DNA of 64,000 nucleotides from Sphingobium indicum B90A (GTDB taxonomy: Bacteria; Pseudomonadota; Alphaproteobacteria; Sphingomonadales; Sphingomonadaceae), in assembly GCF_000264945.2 (NCBI RefSeq), contig NZ_CP013070.1, positions 3,490,501 through 3,554,500 on the forward strand, given 5' to 3'. This document shows positions 1 through 9,360 of the stretch, one piece after another. Position 1 is the stretch's first letter. Each line of letters starts with the position of its first letter. Below the pieces are notes generated by a model. The model had not been told where the DNA came from. It searched no databases and saw only the letters and a program-made list of their open reading frames with translations. Both the position numbers and the translations under genes were made by a program.

Positions 1-1565
1 GCCGCTATCCCGACCAGATGAAGATCTGGGCGCGCGAGGCGGGGATCACCGCGCAGGTCGCGGGCGGCGTCCCCGCGATGTGCGACGGCGTCACCCAAGG
101 CCAGCGCGGCATGGAACTGAGCCTGTTCAGCCGCGACACTATCGCGCTGTCGACCGCGGTCGCGCTCAGCCATGGCATGTTCGAGGGCGCGGCGCTGCTC
201 GGCATCTGCGACAAGATCGTGCCCGGCCTACTGATCGGGGCGCTGCGCTTCGGCCATCTGCCGACGATCCTGGTGCCGGCCGGGCCGATGCCCTCGGGGC
301 TCGCCAACAAGGAGAAGCAGCGCGTCCGCCAACTCTACGCCGAAGGCAAGGTCGGCCGTGCCGAGCTGCTGGAGGCCGAGAGCGCCTCCTATCATGGCGC
401 GGGCACCTGCACCTTCTATGGCACCGCCAATTCCAACCAGATGATGATGGAGGTGATGGGCCTCCACATACCCGGCGCCGCCTTCGTCAACCCGGGCACG
501 AAATTGCGGCAGGAGCTGACCCGCAAGGCGGTGCACCGGCTGGCCGAGATCGGCTGGGACGGCGGCGACTATCGCCCGCTGGGCCAGTGCGTCGACGAGA
601 AGGCGATCGTCAACGCAGCGGTCGGCCTGCTCGCCACCGGCGGCTCGACCAATCATGTCATCCACCTGCCCGCCATCGCCCGCGCCGCCGGCATCCTGAT
701 CGACTGGGACGATATCGATCGGCTGTCGGCCGCGGTGCCGCTGATCGCGCGGGTTTATCCCAACGGGTCGGGCGACGTGAACCATTTTCAGGCGGCGGGC
801 GGCATGGCCTACACCATCTCGACCCTGCTCGATGGCGGCCTGCTTCACCGCGATCTGATGACAGTATCGACCGGCGATTTGACCGAATATGCACGCGAGC
901 CAATGCTCGACGGCGACGCTCTGGCTTGGGCCGACGCGCCCGCCAACTCGCTCGACGAGACAATGCTTCGGTCTTACGACGCACCCTTCCTGCCAGATGG
1001 TGGGATGCGGCTCGTCACAGGGAACCTGGGCCGGGCTACCTTCAAGACCAGCGCGGTCGATCCCGCTCGCTGGACGATCGAAGCGGCCGTTCGAATTTTT
1101 GAAGATCAAGATCAAGTGGCCGCCGCCTTTAAAGCGGGCGAGTTAGATCGGGACGTCGTTGTCGTCGTGCGGTTCCAAGGGCCCCGTGCAAATGGAATGC
1201 CTGAGCTTCACAAGCTCACACCTTTGCTTGGCGTGTTGCAGGACAAGGGCTTCAAGGTCGCACTCGTCACAGATGGACGCATGTCTGGAGCGAGCGGCAA
1301 GGTTCCTGCAGCGATCCATGTCACCCCGGAAGCAATGGGCGGAGGACCATTGTCGCGTTTGCGCGATGGCGACGTTGTGCGGCTCGATGCAGTCGCAGGC
1401 TGTCTCGAAGTGAGACTGGCGCCGATCGTCTTCGAGGGACGTGCCCCGGCCGCACCGCCGATTGCCGGAAGCGGCACAGGGCGGGAACTGTTCGGGTTCA
1501 TGCGGGTCGGTGCCAACGACGCAGAACAGGGTGCCTCGGCGATGCTGGCCGGTGCAGATCTATGA
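1..1565 (+). CDS. edd: 6-phosphogluconate dehydratase, 5' end cut by window
   Basis: Dehydrates 6-phosphogluconate to KDPG, the first committed step of the Entner-Doudoroff pathway; an Fe-S enzyme of the IlvD/Edd family in the cytosol. The reading frame is open from the left edge, and about 520 residues are present against roughly 600 usual, so about 80-90 N-terminal residues lie outside. Visible family motifs include [14 protein letters not shown], the cysteine in [11 protein letters not shown], and the [18 protein letters not shown] block. The stop overlaps the glk start in an ATGA. The first ~850 bases are strongly GC-rich while the rest uses more A/T-ending codons, so the gene may be a recombination mosaic (inference). 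Identification is secure. Confidence 0.95.
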   Translation, partial: RYPDQMKIWAREAGITAQVAGGVPAMCDGVTQGQRGMELSLFSRDTIALSTAVALSHGMFEGAALLGICDKIVPGLLIGALRFGHLPTILVPAGPMPSGLANKEKQRVRQLYAEGKVGRAELLEAESASYHGAGTCTFYGTANSNQMMMEVMGLHIPGAAFVNPGTKLRQELTRKAVHRLAEIGWDGGDYRPLGQCVDEKAIVNAAVGLLATGGSTNHVIHLPAIARAAGILIDWDDIDRLSAAVPLIARVYPNGSGDVNHFQAAGGMAYTISTLLDGGLLHRDLMTVSTGDLTEYAREPMLDGDALAWADAPANSLDETMLRSYDAPFLPDGGMRLVTGNLGRATFKTSAVDPARWTIEAAVRIFEDQDQVAAAFKAGELDRDVVVVVRFQGPRANGMPELHKLTPLLGVLQDKGFKVALVTDGRMSGASGKVPAAIHVTPEAMGGGPLSRLRDGDVVRLDAVAGCLEVRLAPIVFEGRAPAAPPIAGSGTGRELFGFMRVGANDAEQGASAMLAGADL

Positions 1566-2569
1566 GCGCCAGTCCCATCGTGACGGCAGCACATGCGCAA
1601 AAGTGCGACGTCGTAGCCGTCGATATCGGCGGAACCCATGCCCGCTTCGCCATCGCGATGGTCGAAGATGGTCGTGTCAAGTCGCTCGGCGCGCCGACTA
1701 CCTTGAAAACCGCGGAGCACGCGAGCTTCCAGACTGCTTGGCAAGCCTTTGCAGCGCTCAATACCACCCCGTTACCGAGGGCCGTGGCTATCGCGTTCGC
1801 AGGCCCGGTGTCGGGCGAAGTTCTCCAATTGACGAATAGCCATTGGGTCGTGCGACCAGCACTGATCCCCGAACGCCTCGACGTGGACGACTACATTGTC
1901 GTGAACGACTTCGGGGCAGTGGGGCATGCCGTCGCGCAAGCCGAGCCTGACGATTTCGTTCACCTATGCGGTCCCAAGCGGGCGACGCCGGTCAACGGCG
2001 TAATCTCGATCATCGGGCCGGGCACCGGCCTCGGCGTTGCGCAGTTGATGCGCGATGGCGCCGCCTACCGGGTGGTCGAAACCGAAGGCGGACACGGCGA
2101 TTTTGCCCCACTCGACGGGTTCGAGGATGGCCTACTCGCAGCGATGCGACAGCAAACGCGCCGAGTGTCTGTCGAGCGGATAGTATCCGGACCCGGCATT
2201 CGCGCTCTCTATGAAGCCCTCGCCCGCGTCGAGGGTCACGTCATCGAAGCGCCCGACGACAAGGCACTCTGGACCGCGGCACTCGATGGTAGCGACCCGC
2301 TGGCAATTGCTGCGCTGGACCGCTTTTGCATGACGCTTGGCTCAGTCGCCGGAGACATCGCGCTCATACAGGGCGCCTCGGCAGTGGTGATCGCAGGAGG
2401 TCTGGGCGCACGCCTCGTCAACCATCTTCCGCATTCCGGATTTGCCGAGCGCTTCGCAGCCAAAGGCCGTTTCGAGACGATGCTGCGCGACATGCCCGTC
2501 AAACTGATCACGCTCTCAGAGCCGGGGCTATTCGGTGCCGCGGCAGCCTTCGCAAGGACGCACATATAA
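1562..2569 (+). CDS. glk: glucokinase (GLK family)
   Basis: Phosphorylates glucose with ATP and so feeds the Entner-Doudoroff route encoded on both sides of it. The 335-residue protein has the N-terminal phosphate-binding motif [15 protein letters not shown] (from residue ~18), the catalytic region [11 protein letters not shown], the [11 protein letters not shown] loop and the [11 protein letters not shown] segment of the bacterial GLK family; length is normal. It starts inside the edd stop codon (ATGA) and its stop overlaps the eda start (TAATG), so the three genes are translationally coupled. Codon use is less GC-rich than in the first part of edd. Confidence 0.93.
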   Translation: MSASPIVTAAHAQKCDVVAVDIGGTHARFAIAMVEDGRVKSLGAPTTLKTAEHASFQTAWQAFAALNTTPLPRAVAIAFAGPVSGEVLQLTNSHWVVRPALIPERLDVDDYIVVNDFGAVGHAVAQAEPDDFVHLCGPKRATPVNGVISIIGPGTGLGVAQLMRDGAAYRVVETEGGHGDFAPLDGFEDGLLAAMRQQTRRVSVERIVSGPGIRALYEALARVEGHVIEAPDDKALWTAALDGSDPLAIAALDRFCMTLGSVAGDIALIQGASAVVIAGGLGARLVNHLPHSGFAERFAAKGRFETMLRDMPVKLITLSEPGLFGAAAAFARTHI

Positions 2570-3180
2570 TGACTATCGATGAAATTATGCGCGTGTCGCC
2601 GGTCATCCCGGTGCTCATCGTCGACGATGTAGCGACGGCGATACCGATTGCCGAAGCCCTCGTCGCGGGCGGCCTGCGAGTGCTCGAGGTGACATTGCGA
2701 ACGCCATGTGCCATCGAAGCCATCGCCGAGATGGCGAAGGTCGAAGGCGCAATCGTCGGGGCCGGGACTGTGCTCAATCCTAAAGGCCTTGACGCCGCGC
2801 TTAGTGCCGGCGCGCGCTTCATCGTATCGCCGGGCCTAACAGATCGCTTAGCCCACGCCGCCCTTTCCAACAGAGTACCCTTCCTCCCTGGGATATCCTC
2901 CGCCGGAGACCTGATGCGCGGGCTTGATATGGACCTTCGCCATTACAAATTTTTCCCTGCGGCAACATCTGGTGGAATCCCTGCGCTGCGGGCGCTTGCG
3001 GCCCCCTTCGGCAATGCGCTCTTCTGTCCGACTGGCGGCATCTCTCAAGCATCTGCCAGCGATTGGCTGGCCGAACCTCATGTCGCCTGCATTGGTGGGA
3101 GTTGGCTGGTCAAAAACGGTGTAGCCGACGTGCGTGCAATCGCGGACGCGGCCTCGCTAACACGCAAAAGCACAATGTAG
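2569..3180 (+). CDS. eda: KDPG aldolase (2-keto-3-deoxy-6-phosphogluconate aldolase)
   Basis: Splits KDPG into pyruvate and glyceraldehyde-3-phosphate, completing the pathway begun by edd. The ATG at 2569 shares a base with the glk stop and gives a 203-residue class I aldolase of normal size. Motifs seen are IPVLIVDD near the N terminus, LEVTLRTP, VGAGTVLNP, and the Schiff-base lysine in HYKFFPAAT. The reading frame stays open upstream inside glk, but the overlapping ATG and the homologous N terminus decide this start. It could also act on other 2-keto-4-hydroxyglutarate substrates, as the family does. Confidence 0.93.
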   Translation: MTIDEIMRVSPVIPVLIVDDVATAIPIAEALVAGGLRVLEVTLRTPCAIEAIAEMAKVEGAIVGAGTVLNPKGLDAALSAGARFIVSPGLTDRLAHAALSNRVPFLPGISSAGDLMRGLDMDLRHYKFFPAATSGGIPALRALAAPFGNALFCPTGGISQASASDWLAEPHVACIGGSWLVKNGVADVRAIADAASLTRKSTM

Positions 3181-3495
3181 AGCGTGCAGGTGGCACTTAT
3201 AAACGACAGCCAGACCTTGCCACTGATCGCACCTTCAACCTGAGCCAGATTCGAGCGATTCCGCACGAGGCACCAGTGCAGCTGCCGTTGATAAAGTACC
3301 AAGATTGAAGTTTTGAGGACGTAGCCCGCAGAAGAAATTCATTTCCTCTGTGGCCCAGAAACATCATCGTGGCGGCCATAGGGCATGGCGACGAATTCAT
3401 TGTCGGTCGCGTGTCCGGATTTTTCGCTCCCCATGCATCAATCAATGGGCGCCACGAGGCGACCCGCCGACGGTGACTGTCTTCAGGGAGCGGAT
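3181..3495. other. non-coding stretch between eda and the TonB receptor
   Basis: About 315 bases without a credible gene. The receptor frame is open through part of it, but no ribosome binding site or signal peptide supports an earlier start. It probably carries the receptor promoter; I see no clear operator. Confidence 0.6.
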
Positions 3496-6039
3496 ATGAC
3501 AAGAGAAACAAACAGGCGCACGCGGCTGCTGGTGATCGGAACATCGGCACTGGCGCTATCGATTTCGCCCGCTTGGGCACAAAGTTCGTCCAAAAGCAGC
3601 GCACCCGGCGCGGACCAGCAAGCAACCGATGACGCGAGCACCCCGCGTGCAGATGAAATCGTAGTGACCGGCACGTCGTCTCGGCAGACGAAATTCGATG
3701 CTCCCTATTCCGTTTCGACGGTTGATCAGCAACGCATCGAGGACACGGCGCCGCATAGCGTCGCCGATTTGCTCGGAAGCATTCCCGGTATTACCATAGA
3801 GGCGTCGGGTGGCGAAGGTGGTGGCGAAAATATCGTCATTCGCGGCCTGCCATGGAGCGGATGGCGCCTGATCGACCTCAACCAAGACGGCATGCCGCTG
3901 TTTGAGTCGAACTTCGAACGGTACTTCAATATTGACGAGATTTATCGCGTCGATCTCGACACCAAACGCGCGGAAATCGTGCGAGGCGGAACGGCACCAG
4001 TTTACTCGAACAATGCCTCCGGCGGGCTGGTGAACTTCATCACAGGGCATGGATCCAAGAACTTCGAGGGTGCTGTTCGACTCGAAACCGGAACAGGCAA
4101 TCGCATTCGAGGCGATGTCGCGGTCTCTGGCCCACTGTCCGATCGGCTCAGTGCTACGATTAGCGGCTTTTACCGTCGAGACGACGGTCTACGCGACACG
4201 GGTTTCAAGAACGCCGACCTCGGCGGCCAGATCAAGGCCGGGATCAACTACGAACTCGATCGAGGAAGGATCTGGGCTGACATCAAGTATCTAAACGACC
4301 GAAGCGCTTTCTACACGGCGGTGCCGATCACGAGTCCGCTGAATGGAGAATCGCTGGAACGGCTCATAGATCCTCGCGACGGGACTCTAACATCGAATGC
4401 GTTCAGGCGGGTCACCCTCCGTACCATCGGCGCCAATGGTCAAGCGATGACCGTCAATCGGGATTTGCAGGATGGCATCCATCCCAAAACATTCACCGCA
4501 ACACTTGGCGGTGATTACGATCTAGGCGGTGGTTTCCACCTATATAACACATATCGCCACACCGATGGCACGGTGCTTTTGAACGGTTTGTACAACGGTG
4601 CGCCAACTGGCGCTGCAGCCTACCTTGCTACTCGGCTGGGCGCGGCACAGAGTGCCTTCGGCAACACCGTTAGCTCGCTGCGCTACGTGATAGCAGGTAC
4701 GAATAAGGTGTATGATCCGTCGACCACGGCAAATCTGGTTATGCCGAACACTTGGGCAAGCGTGAATACCAAGTTTCGTTTCGACGCAAACGACTTCCAC
4801 ATCACCAAGGCGTTGGAGACGGGTCTCGGGAAGCACACTCTGACGGCGGGCGTGTATTACAGCAGCTATCGTCTCGATCAGACCCAGCTGTTGAACGCCA
4901 TCTTGACCAACGTTCAAACCCGGCCCTTAGCGCTGGATGTGCAGGCATTAAATTCAAGCGGTCAGGTCGTCGGAAGTGTCACGGAGAACGGCTTCATCGC
5001 GTACGGTAATGGTAGCCAGAACGGCCGCGTTCGCGGACACTCGTTTGCCTTTTACGTCGCCGATACGTGGCAAATTACAAGCGCATGGTCGATCGACGCT
5101 GGCGTCCGTAGGGTGACACGCGACCAGAGCGGTGTGCAAGGCGTACTTGGAACTGCTGTAGCGAATCCCAATGGCCCGATCCCGGCCCGTACCGTGACGG
5201 GTGTCGTGCGCGAAGTCGCCCGCGCCGAGAAGCCATCGGGCACAAGCTGGACAGTTGGGACCGGCTACGTCTTTTCACCTCGGGCCAACGTGTTCGCGAG
5301 GTACACGAGTACCTTCAGCTATCCGCGCTTTGACAATATCCTGGGCGGGTCGGTTTTGCCCAATTCGACCACTCCAATTCCGGTATCGGATATCAAGCAG
5401 GCCGAAGCCGGGGTGAAATATGCCTTTCCGGGCTTACGCTTGGCGGCAACAGCTTTCTGGTCAAAGTTCAATGTGCTGAATGGCGGCACGCAGATCGCGG
5501 ACGCAAATGGACTGATCACCAACTCGAACATCATTTTCGATACGCGAACCTACGGCTTGGAGCTGGAGGCCGTGGCGACCCCCTTCGATGGTGTCGAAAT
5601 CGTCGCAAATGGTCAGATCCAAAGGCCAATTTATACTCGCGTCGAAACATTGACAGGACTTGATGCTAGCAGCACGAAGGGAGGCGATGTTGCCCGCGTG
5701 CCAAGGTTCCAACTCAGCGTCGAGCCGGCTTACAGCTTCGAGGTCGGCTCAATGAAAGCTCGCGTGTTCTCCACGTTCTTTACGATCGGTCGTCGTTTTC
5801 AAGACGCCTCTAACCTTAGTCGTCTGCCGGCCTACTCATCTTTCGATCTGGGCGCATCTATCGCTACCGCAAATGGCTTCGAACTACGTGGCTTGATTAG
5901 CAATGTCGGCAATGTCGTAGGCTTGACTGAAGGAAACGCTCGGTCAGCCGCAGTATTGGCCGGCTCCGTCGCTGATGCATCGGTAGGACGTTCGATTTTC
6001 GGTCGGAACTTTACGCTCTCACTTACAAAGCGCTGGTAG
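3496..6039 (+). CDS. TonB-dependent outer-membrane receptor
   Basis: Outer-membrane beta-barrel receptor that imports a substrate using TonB energy. The ATG at 3496 follows GGGAGCGG and begins a signal peptide ending SISPAWA, so I prefer it to an earlier in-frame ATG at 3385; the product is 847 residues. A TonB-box-like EIVVTG lies near residue 55, followed by the plug (LLGSIPGITIEAS, IVIRGLPW, VEIVRGG-type RAEIVRGGTAPVYSNNASGG). The barrel ends in LSLTKRW with a terminal aromatic residue. The substrate is unknown; its position beside edd-glk-eda suggests a sugar or sugar acid, which is inference. A stem-loop follows the stop. Confidence 0.88.
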   Translation: MTRETNRRTRLLVIGTSALALSISPAWAQSSSKSSAPGADQQATDDASTPRADEIVVTGTSSRQTKFDAPYSVSTVDQQRIEDTAPHSVADLLGSIPGITIEASGGEGGGENIVIRGLPWSGWRLIDLNQDGMPLFESNFERYFNIDEIYRVDLDTKRAEIVRGGTAPVYSNNASGGLVNFITGHGSKNFEGAVRLETGTGNRIRGDVAVSGPLSDRLSATISGFYRRDDGLRDTGFKNADLGGQIKAGINYELDRGRIWADIKYLNDRSAFYTAVPITSPLNGESLERLIDPRDGTLTSNAFRRVTLRTIGANGQAMTVNRDLQDGIHPKTFTATLGGDYDLGGGFHLYNTYRHTDGTVLLNGLYNGAPTGAAAYLATRLGAAQSAFGNTVSSLRYVIAGTNKVYDPSTTANLVMPNTWASVNTKFRFDANDFHITKALETGLGKHTLTAGVYYSSYRLDQTQLLNAILTNVQTRPLALDVQALNSSGQVVGSVTENGFIAYGNGSQNGRVRGHSFAFYVADTWQITSAWSIDAGVRRVTRDQSGVQGVLGTAVANPNGPIPARTVTGVVREVARAEKPSGTSWTVGTGYVFSPRANVFARYTSTFSYPRFDNILGGSVLPNSTTPIPVSDIKQAEAGVKYAFPGLRLAATAFWSKFNVLNGGTQIADANGLITNSNIIFDTRTYGLELEAVATPFDGVEIVANGQIQRPIYTRVETLTGLDASSTKGGDVARVPRFQLSVEPAYSFEVGSMKARVFSTFFTIGRRFQDASNLSRLPAYSSFDLGASIATANGFELRGLISNVGNVVGLTEGNARSAAVLAGSVADASVGRSIFGRNFTLSLTKRW

Positions 6040-6055
6040 CTGTTGGGGATTGGAA

Positions 6056-6092
6056 GAAGTGCGGCGGCCCGGGTCTGTGGTCGTCGCACTTC
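6056..6092 (+). terminator. stem-loop after TonB receptor gene
   Basis: GAAGTGCG (6056-6063) pairs with CGCACTTC (6085-6092) seventeen bases after the receptor stop. There is no U tract, so termination is probable but not certain. Confidence 0.5.
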
Positions 6093-6215
6093 AGACTAAG
6101 ACTCTCGCCATTTCTTTAGAATTAAGAGGATATCACTCCCCCTTCATCGGTTGAAGGAGACTTAGCAACGCCGCTTCACGTCTCGGAAGAACCTCGGTTC
6201 CTGCTAAGCGACCGC

Positions 6216-6986
6216 GTGCGGTGGCGGCGCGTCACATGCCTGTCGCTGACAGATGCCGTTGTTCGCGCGCTCAAATCGGCAGCCTCCCTAGACGAACTCG
6301 CGACGATGATGGAGGTCATCGCTCGCGAAATGGGCTTTCGTCATTTCGCGCTAGCACACCATGACAATAGGGTAGAGAGCGAGGCTGGCCGCGTTAGGCT
6401 GATGGATTATCCCGCCGCGGTCACCGATCGCCTGGTCGAACAAGGTCTATTTCGTCGCGATCCAGTGGTGCGCGCATGTCTGCACGCCGTCACCGCATTT
6501 CTCTGGTCAGACCTTCCCGACATGTTGACGCTCGATCGCGGGGACCGCGAGAGCCTAGCTTTCGGCGCTCGGGAGGGATTGAACGAGGGGATCACCGTTC
6601 CGTTTGTGCATCTCGGGGATGCCATAGGATCCTGCACATTTGCAGGTACGAACCGGCCTGACCGCTCCGGCATCTATCTTGGCGCCGCTCAAATGATCGG
6701 CGTCTTCGCCTTTCAGGCCGCGCGGCGGCTGGTCGGCGCTGCGACACCGATTCCGCGTTCACCGCGACTGCACCCGCGCCCACGTGATTGCGTCGTTCTC
6801 GCCGGCCGCGGCCTTTCCAACAAGGAAATCGCCAGGGCACTGGCGCTCACGCCTCGCACCGTCGACGGCTATCTGACTGCGGCACGCCGGCTGTTCGGCG
6901 TGCATGATCGCACCGAGCTGGTCATCACCGCCGTGCTGGCGGGCGAGGTCGGCCTCGACGAACTCCGGCGCCGTCAACCCGAGTAA
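6216..6986 (+). CDS. LuxR-type regulator with autoinducer-binding-like domain
   Basis: Transcription factor with an N-terminal sensor domain of the LuxR autoinducer-binding type and a C-terminal HTH. Residues ~20-170 fit the sensor (MGFRHFALAHHDN; MDYPAAVTDRLVEQGLFRRDPVV; FLWSDLPD). The C-terminal ~60 residues contain LSNKEIARALALTPRTVDGYLTAARRLF, a LuxR HTH in two adjoining pieces. The start is uncertain: GTG at 6216 is the first ordinary codon, but a good ribosome binding site (GAAGGAGA, 6153-6160) lies upstream with only an in-frame ACG (6168) at the right distance. No luxI is present in the window, so it is a solo regulator. Such genes often head sphingomonad conjugative elements. Confidence 0.8.
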   Translation: MRWRRVTCLSLTDAVVRALKSAASLDELATMMEVIAREMGFRHFALAHHDNRVESEAGRVRLMDYPAAVTDRLVEQGLFRRDPVVRACLHAVTAFLWSDLPDMLTLDRGDRESLAFGAREGLNEGITVPFVHLGDAIGSCTFAGTNRPDRSGIYLGAAQMIGVFAFQAARRLVGAATPIPRSPRLHPRPRDCVVLAGRGLSNKEIARALALTPRTVDGYLTAARRLFGVHDRTELVITAVLAGEVGLDELRRRQPE

Positions 6987-7057
6987 TCACTCGGTCTATA
7001 TCGTCCGCTGCCCCGCTGCTTCCCTCGTGCGCACAACACGAACGGGAGCACCCCCAC

Positions 7058-7270
7058 ATGATCCGTATCACCGATCATCTGGCTGGCAACGACGGGCGCA
7101 AGCAGGTCGAACGCTGGGTGCCCCGGTGGATGGCGTTCCCGCCGAGCGCCTACACCGCGCGCGGCGGTGTCGCCACCGTCACGGCCCACGCCAAGGTCAT
7201 GGCCGCGCGCAATCAGGCGGCACAGCCGGACCCCGACGATATGGAGGTGCCGTTCGCCGAGGCGGCATGA
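7058..7270 (+). CDS. small hypothetical protein
   Basis: Seventy residues from an ATG preceded by GGGAG; starts MIRITDHLAGNDGRKQVERW. No domain, signal peptide or membrane segment recognised. It lies between the LuxR regulator and the DUF4365 gene at the edge of the conjugative module and codon use is GC-rich and gene-like. Function unknown. Confidence 0.6.
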   Translation: MIRITDHLAGNDGRKQVERWVPRWMAFPPSAYTARGGVATVTAHAKVMAARNQAAQPDPDDMEVPFAEAA

Positions 7271-7361
7271 TGTGATGCGGGCGGGCTTAGGTCCGCCCGT
7301 CTTCTGAACCTGAAAAAATCGCGCCGCGCGCCACCGCCGTTCCGGCGTCGGCGCGCGGCTA

Positions 7362-8333
7362 TTATGGCGCGGAGGTCAGTTGCCCGAGCGACGTCGGGAG
7401 GAACCACTCTCGCCAGATATCTTCATAGGTCTTCGGCAGCAGCGCCAGGAGCCGCCATAGCTCGAACACGTCCTGCTTCTCGAAATGCTCCCTGAAAGCA
7501 TCTGGGTCGAAGCCATCGGGCAAGTCTGCCGGCACCTTGAAATAGCCGGGCTGCCCAGTCTCCAGGAAACGCCTCAGCCCCGCCGCGTGATAGCGGATCG
7601 GCTCGCACATCTCCGTGTCGTCCCAGAAATCATACTGGACAATACGCTCGCCGAAATAGCGCGCCAGCGTTCGCCAGTCGCCGTTGTCCGGCCATTGCAG
7701 CTCGGAATATTGGAACGCAAACCGCTGAAACGCGGCAAGCAGCTTGGCGCGCTTGGCGTACCAGCGCAGCCCGATCATCCCGGCGTCGGACCCAATCTCG
7801 GTCCACAGCGGAACGTGGATCGTGCGCGATCCGGCCGTCCGATAATCATCGTGCTGCGGGATCAGAATCTTGTCGATATAGTCGTTCAGGCAAACGAAGG
7901 AGCAGCGCTGGCGGGCCAGATCGGCGATCACCAGCAGCACTGGCACACCGATTCCCATCCGCTCGATCGTGACCAGTTCCGACATTTCGAGCTGGAATCG
8001 ATAGGTCTCGATTTCGGCGATCTTGTCGGTCAGGTCGAGCGTCTCGCGAGCCTTCTCGACGTTGCCCCGGTTGTAGATTTCGAGCGTGTGGACGCTCGGT
8101 TCGGCCACGCTTTTGAGCTGAACGAAGACATGTTCGCCCAGCGTTTCGAAGGTTGGCCGGCGCCCGTCCGTTGTCTCCGATTCGAGGGCTTTGAACGTCT
8201 CGATCGTGAAATCCAGACCATAGTCCGGACGATATTCGCGCAGGAGCCAATGGCGCGGGAGCTTCGATCGAAGGAGGGCGATCCCGTCCTGATCGATGAG
8301 ATGTTGCTCCGATCGCTTCTTTCCGACTGCCAT
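7362..8333 (-). CDS. DUF4365 domain protein
   Basis: A 323-residue cytosolic protein. The N terminus (residues ~8-60) shows the DUF4365 pattern: HLIDQDGIALLRSKLP, WLLREYRPDYGLDFTIE, then FVQLKS. The family has a nuclease-like arrangement (D in YGLDF, QLKS standing where PD-(D/E)XK enzymes have their catalytic Q/E-x-K), so an endonuclease-type fold is likely but activity is unproven. The start at 8333 is chosen because homology begins immediately after it; the frame extends further upstream without support. It is opposite in strand to the transfer genes, as expected for element cargo, and may be a defence gene. Confidence 0.72.
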   Translation of the reverse strand: MAVGKKRSEQHLIDQDGIALLRSKLPRHWLLREYRPDYGLDFTIETFKALESETTDGRRPTFETLGEHVFVQLKSVAEPSVHTLEIYNRGNVEKARETLDLTDKIAEIETYRFQLEMSELVTIERMGIGVPVLLVIADLARQRCSFVCLNDYIDKILIPQHDDYRTAGSRTIHVPLWTEIGSDAGMIGLRWYAKRAKLLAAFQRFAFQYSELQWPDNGDWRTLARYFGERIVQYDFWDDTEMCEPIRYHAAGLRRFLETGQPGYFKVPADLPDGFDPDAFREHFEKQDVFELWRLLALLPKTYEDIWREWFLPTSLGQLTSAP

Positions 8334-8653
8334 GCTCCCAGTGCTACGGCACCACCTGCTGTGCGACAATCGCGAAGGCAAATGAAGTCCCTGCGAGCTG
8401 GTGGCGCAGGCCGTCCGGCCGGGGCATGTGCAGCGACCTGGCGGCGACGCCCGCCCCCCCGAAACCATCGCCTCCGGCTTATTTCCCCGCCCGTGTCCCA
8501 CGGGCTCCTCGCGGCCGCTTCGCTCCAAATAAGCCTGCGGCTCCGGTCCTCCGCTGACGCTGCGGCCTCACGGTTCGGGTGTCCGATCGCGCCGCCTGAC
8601 GGTCTGCACGCCCGGGCGGATCGGCCGCTCGCGCGCATGAAAGGAGACTTCCA
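8334..8653. other. non-coding region with nested inverted repeats (possible oriT or control region)
   Basis: No gene seen. GGCTTATTT (8476-8484) and AAATAAGCC (8527-8535) are exact inverted arms around a 42-base loop that itself contains CCCGTG/CACGGG (about 8487-8501). This sits between the divergent DUF4365 and DUF736 genes of a conjugative element, so an origin of transfer, a small RNA or a divergent control region are all possible. Confidence 0.4.
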
Positions 8654-8974
8654 ATGCCCGCAATCGGATATGTGCAGAAGCAGCAGGACGGCGCCTATAC
8701 GGGCCAGCTCAAGATGGCATCGCTGCGCTGCGACCTTCAGATCATCCCCAATCGCCGAAAGGCCAACGAGGATCAGCCCGACTATATCGTGCGCGCCGGC
8801 GATATCGAACTCGGCGCGGGCTGGATCCGGACCGGCGAGGTTTCACAGCGCGAATATGTCCGCGTCAGCCTCTCGGCGCCCGAGCTTCCCCGCACCATCT
8901 GGGCCAATCTCGGCCGCTCCGCCGGGCAGGACGATGACGACGCCTACGCCCTGATCTGGAACCCGGCCGACTGA
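8654..8974 (+). CDS. DUF736 domain protein
   Basis: A 106-residue protein with the full DUF736 pattern: starts MPAIGYVQKQQDGAYTGQL, with NEDQPDYIVRAGDIELGAGW in the middle and a C-terminal segment with LSAPELPRTIWANL. A strong ribosome binding site (AAAGGAGA) precedes the ATG. The family is found almost only on alphaproteobacterial plasmids and conjugative elements near transfer genes; its molecular role is not known. A 9-bp GC hairpin follows the gene. Confidence 0.88.
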   Translation: MPAIGYVQKQQDGAYTGQLKMASLRCDLQIIPNRRKANEDQPDYIVRAGDIELGAGWIRTGEVSQREYVRVSLSAPELPRTIWANLGRSAGQDDDDAYALIWNPAD

Positions 8975-8983
8975 CCTTCACGC

Positions 8984-9005
8984 CCCCGCGCCCAACGGCG
9001 CGGGG
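8984..9005 (+). terminator. GC-rich hairpin after DUF736 gene
   Basis: CCCCGCGCC (8984-8992) pairs perfectly with GGCGCGGGG (8997-9005) around CAAC, ten bases after the stop. No U tract follows, so it may slow or process the transcript rather than end it. Confidence 0.5.
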
Positions 9006-9129
9006 CTTCCCCTCGATCGGGGTGTCGTTCTGCCCAGCGGCACTTCGACACTCTTCGCCCGGTGTCCCGCCCGGCATCTGCGGTGCCGCGATCGCGCCCT
9101 GCGATTCCCCCGCGACAGGACACCACCTT

Positions 9130-9360
9130 ATGGACGACAACGACGACATCACGCGCGCCAACCGCGCCAAACGCGGTTCTCCCTTCCTCAATACCGATCA
9201 GGCCGCCGCTTATCTTAAGCTTTCGATCCGGCAGCTCAAGCGCCTGCGCCGTGCCGGAAAAGGGCCGGTATTTCGCCGGCACAGCCGCTACGTCCAATAT
9301 CATATCGACGACCTCGACGCCTGGAGCAGCGAGAACAGCGCTCGGGGGATCGGCGCATGA
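9130..9360 (+). CDS. small helix-turn-helix DNA-binding protein (excisionase/MerR-like fold)
   Basis: A 76-residue protein. Residues ~18-70 match the HTH_17/excisionase-type winged helix: FLNTDQAAAYLKLSIRQLKR, then RRAGKGPVFRRHSRYVQY and IDDLDAW. Likely binds DNA within the element, either as a regulator or as a recombination directionality factor. The ATG at 9130 follows an AGGA; the stop overlaps the next gene's ATG (ATGA), so it is coupled to traF. Confidence 0.75.
   Translation: MDDNDDITRANRAKRGSPFLNTDQAAAYLKLSIRQLKRLRRAGKGPVFRRHSRYVQYHIDDLDAWSSENSARGIGA

Noticed and set aside
6216..6986. Complete quorum-sensing pair
   Set aside because: The LuxR-type gene is present but no luxI-type synthase is within the window.
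7485..8954. 489-residue plus-strand frame
   Set aside because: Antisense to the DUF4365 gene and running into DUF736 in the wrong frame.
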